Positions 61,475-64,000 of a stretch of 64,000 bases of DNA are shown here, piece after piece. The notes under the pieces are model-generated. The model had not been told where the DNA came from. It saw nothing but the letters and a program-made list of their open reading frames with translations, and searched no databases. Both the position numbers and the translations under genes were made by a program. The DNA comes from Hydractinia symbiolongicarpus (taxonomy: Eukaryota > Cnidaria > Hydrozoa > Anthoathecata > Hydractiniidae): the NCBI RefSeq assembly GCF_029227915.1, contig NC_079881.1, positions 1,736,001 to 1,800,000 of the forward strand. Reading direction: 5' to 3'. The stretch's first letter is position 1, and each line of letters starts with the position of its first letter.

Positions 61475-64000
61475 TATACAAAGAAAGTACCCAGGGAGTA
61501 AACTCATTTCCCGAACGATTTTTTAAATTATTTTTTCTCCACTAAAACGCATGAGACTTGTAGTTTTCAAAAATATTTTCATTTTTGAGGAGACGCTTAT
61601 TGAAAGTTGTTTAATCGCCGGCAAACGAAAACCAGCGATTTCCCGTAAATCCCGGGCTTGGCCCGTATAGTCGAATGTTTACAAAGAAAGTACCCTGTGA
61701 GTAAACTCATTTCCAAAACGATTTTTCAAATTATCTTTTCACCACTAAAACGCATGAGCCTTGTAGTTTTCAAATGTGTTTTCACTTTTGATGATACGCT
61801 GAATAAAAGAATTTTAATCGCTGGCAAACGAAAACCCGCGATTTCCCGTAAATCCCGGGCTTGTCCCGTATAGTCAAAAGTATACAAAGAAAGTACCCAG
61901 GGAGTAAACTCATTTCCCTAACGATTTTTTAAATTATTTTTTCACCACTAAAACGCGTGAGACTTGTAGTTTTCAAAAGTGTTTTCATTTTTGATGAGAC
62001 GCTGAATAAAAGAAGTTTAATCGCCGGCAAACGAAAACCCGCGATTTCCCGTAAATCCCGGGCTTGGCCCGTATAGTTGAATGTATATGAAGAAAGTACC
62101 CAGGGACTAAACTGATTTCCCGAACGATTTTTTAAATTATTTTTTCACCACTAAAACGCATGAGACTTTTAGTTTTCAGAAATGTTTTCATTTTTGATGA
62201 GACGCATAATGAAAATGGTTTAATCGCCGGCAAACGAAAACCCGCGATTTCCCGTAAATCCCGGGCTTGGCCCGTATAGTCGAATGTATACAAAGAAAGT
62301 ACCCTGTGAGTAAACTCATTTCCAAAACGATTATTTAAATTATCTTTTCACCACTAAAACGCATGAGACTTGTAGTTATCAAAAATGTTTTCATTTTTGA
62401 TGAGACGCTGAATAAAAGGAGTTTAATCGCCGGCAAACGAAAACCTGCGATTTCCCGTAAATCCTGGACTCGGCCCGTATAGTCAAAAGTATACGAAGAA
62501 AGCACCCAGGGAGTAAACTCATTTCACGAACGATTTTTTAAATTATTATTTCACCACTAAAGCCCATGAGACTTGTAGTTTTCAAAAATATTTTCATTTT
62601 TGAGGAGACGCTTATTGAAAGTTGTTTAATCGCCGGCAAACGAAAACCCGCGATTTCCCGTAAATCCCGGGCTTGGCCCGTATAGTCGAATGTTTACAAA
62701 GAAAGTACCCTGTGAGTAAACTCATTTCCAAAACGATTTTTCAAATTATCTTTTCACCACTAAAACGCATGAGACTTGTAGTTTTCAAATGTGTTTTCAC
62801 TTTTGATGATACGCTGAATAAAAGAATTTTAATCGCTGGCAAACGAAAACCCGCGATTTCCCGTAAATCCCGGGCTTGTCCTGTATAGTCAAAAGTATAC
62901 AAAGAAAGTACCCAGGGAGTAAACTCATTTCCCGAACGATTTTTTAAATTATTTTTTCTCCACTAAAACGCATGAGACTTGTAGTTTTCAAAAATATTTT
63001 CATTTTTGAGGAGACGCTTATTGAAAGTTGTTTAATCGCCGGCAAACGAAAACCAGCGATTTCCCGTAAATCCCGGGCTTGGCCCGTATAGTCGAATGTT
63101 TACAAAGAAAGTACCCTGTGAGTAAACTCATTTCCAAAACGATTTTTCAAATTATCTTTTCACCACTAAAACGCATGAGCCTTGTAGTTTTCAAATGTGT
63201 TTTCACTTTTGATGATACGCTGAATAAAAGAATTTTAATCGCTGGCAAACGAAAACCCGCGATTTCCCGTAAATCCCGGGCTTGTCCCGTATAGTCAAAA
63301 GTATACAAAGAAAGTACCCAGGGAGTAAACTCATTTCCCTAACGATTTTTTAAATTATTTTTTCACCACTAAAACGCGTGAGACTTGTAGTTTTCAAAAG
63401 TGTTTTCATTTTTGATGAGACGCTGAATAAAAGAAGTTTAATCGCCGGCAAACGAAAACCCGCGATTTCCCGTAAATCCCGGGCTTGGCCCGTATAGTTG
63501 AATGTATATGAAGAAAGTACCCAGGGACTAAACTGATTTCCCGAACGATTTTTTAAATTATTTTTTCACCACTAAAACGCATGAGACTTTTAGTTTTCAG
63601 AAATGTTTTCATTTTTGATGAGACGCATAATGAAAATGGTTTAATCGCCGGCAAACGAAAACCCGCGATTTCCCGTAAATCCCGGGCTTGGCCCGTATAG
63701 TCGAATGTATACAAAGAAAGTACCCTGTGAGTAAACTCATTTCCAAAACGATTATTTAAATTATCTTTTCACCACTAAAACGCATGAGACTTGTAGTTAT
63801 CAAAAATGTTTTCATTTTTGATGAGACGCTGAATAAAAGGAGTTTAATCGCCGGCAAACGAAAACCTGCGATTTCCCGTAAATCCTGGACTCGGCCCGTA
63901 TAGTCAAAAGTATACGAAGAAAGCACCCAGGGAGTAAACTCATTTCACGAACGATTTTTTAAATTATTATTTCACCACTAAAGCCCATGAGACTTGTAGT
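61475..64000 (+). repeat. 7-monomer higher-order repeat, 1421 bp, second copy cut by window end
   Basis: Copy 1 is 61475-62895; copy 2 starts about 62896 and leaves the window after about 1.1 kb. The offset is exactly 1421 bp (ttttttctcc at 61531 and 62952; agacgcttat at 61591 and 63012). Shared rare variants include aaaaccagcg, atgagccttgtag, gatgatacgctg, agggactaaactg, gacgcataatg and gaaagcaccc. I noticed no difference within the matched part. A further partial copy (agacgcttat at 62606) sits inside copy 1. Confidence 0.92.

Larger units (their letters stand above)
55991..64000 (+). repeat. 203-bp satellite tandem array, right block
   Basis: The same satellite in the same orientation resumes at tatagtcaaaag directly after the retroelement and runs off the window end. 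The interrupted monomer is complete when the two sides are counted together: 48 bp on the left plus 157 bp on the right give 205 bp, the expected length for its ccagaatctc (+2) subtype. Left and right blocks are therefore one array split by an insertion. Subtypes are those seen at 23-53 kb (atttcctgtaaattccgg, caaaactatac, aggagacgcttaatgaaagttg, cccagaatctc), not those of the first 9.6 kb. Confidence 0.98.

Noticed and set aside
1-64000. CENP-B box
   Set aside because: The nearest match is on the minus strand at ttttcgtttgccggcg. It keeps TTCG but lacks the required A and CGGG at the right spacing.
1-64000. CRISPR array
   Set aside because: The repeat unit is 203 bp and continuous, with no unique spacers and no cas genes. 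The interruption is a eukaryotic LINE.

Overview
This window is almost entirely one eukaryotic satellite DNA. A monomer of about 203 bp is repeated head to tail in a single orientation from base 1 to 53693 (about 264 units) and from 55991 to 64000 (about 39 units). I see no host protein-coding gene, tRNA, rRNA or CRISPR array. The short open frames of 60-70 codons that recur on both strands are read-through of the satellite. They recur at multiples of the monomer length and hold no recognisable domain.

The only other sequence is a 2.3 kb interruption (53694-55990). It is a 5'-truncated, inactivated non-LTR (LINE-type) retrotransposon on the minus strand. It keeps most of a reverse transcriptase of the CR1/Jockey-like kind, an AATAAA signal and an A-rich 3' tail. 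The reverse transcriptase reads like elements I associate with cnidarians and other aquatic invertebrates. A metazoan, possibly cnidarian, host is therefore my best guess, held with low to moderate confidence.

Layout. 1-9600: monomer subtypes found almost only here (markers cttagtgaaag, gaccctgaat, tttacaaaaatg), in 3- and 4-unit local duplications, with one monomer cut to 154 bp near 6397. 9600-17900: an 11-unit (2232 bp) block and an 8-unit (1623 bp) block, each duplicated in tandem. 18100-23000: nested 6- and 9-unit blocks. 23000-33000: 5-unit blocks of 1010-1011 bp and a 35 bp local expansion at 23211. 33000-53693: 3-, 5-, 7- and 18-unit blocks, including a 3643 bp tandem duplication that looks nearly identical by eye, and a 2.2 kb segment duplicated 12540 bp away. 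55991-64000: 4- and 7-unit blocks; the last one runs off the window edge.

The array works as an evolving repeat rather than as a set of genes. Monomers differ at about seven variable sites. Blocks of neighbouring variants are copied together, and several chimeric monomers mark the probable exchange points. The most interesting signal is a 9-bp-stem, TTTT-loop hairpin inside the monomer. Its arms change together between subtypes (AAATG/CATTT, AAGTG/CACTT, ATGTG/CACAT), and G-T wobble and single-mismatch intermediates are also present. This pattern would fit constraint on a transcribed structure or hairpin-templated repair. A centromeric or pericentromeric role is plausible but not shown by this sequence.
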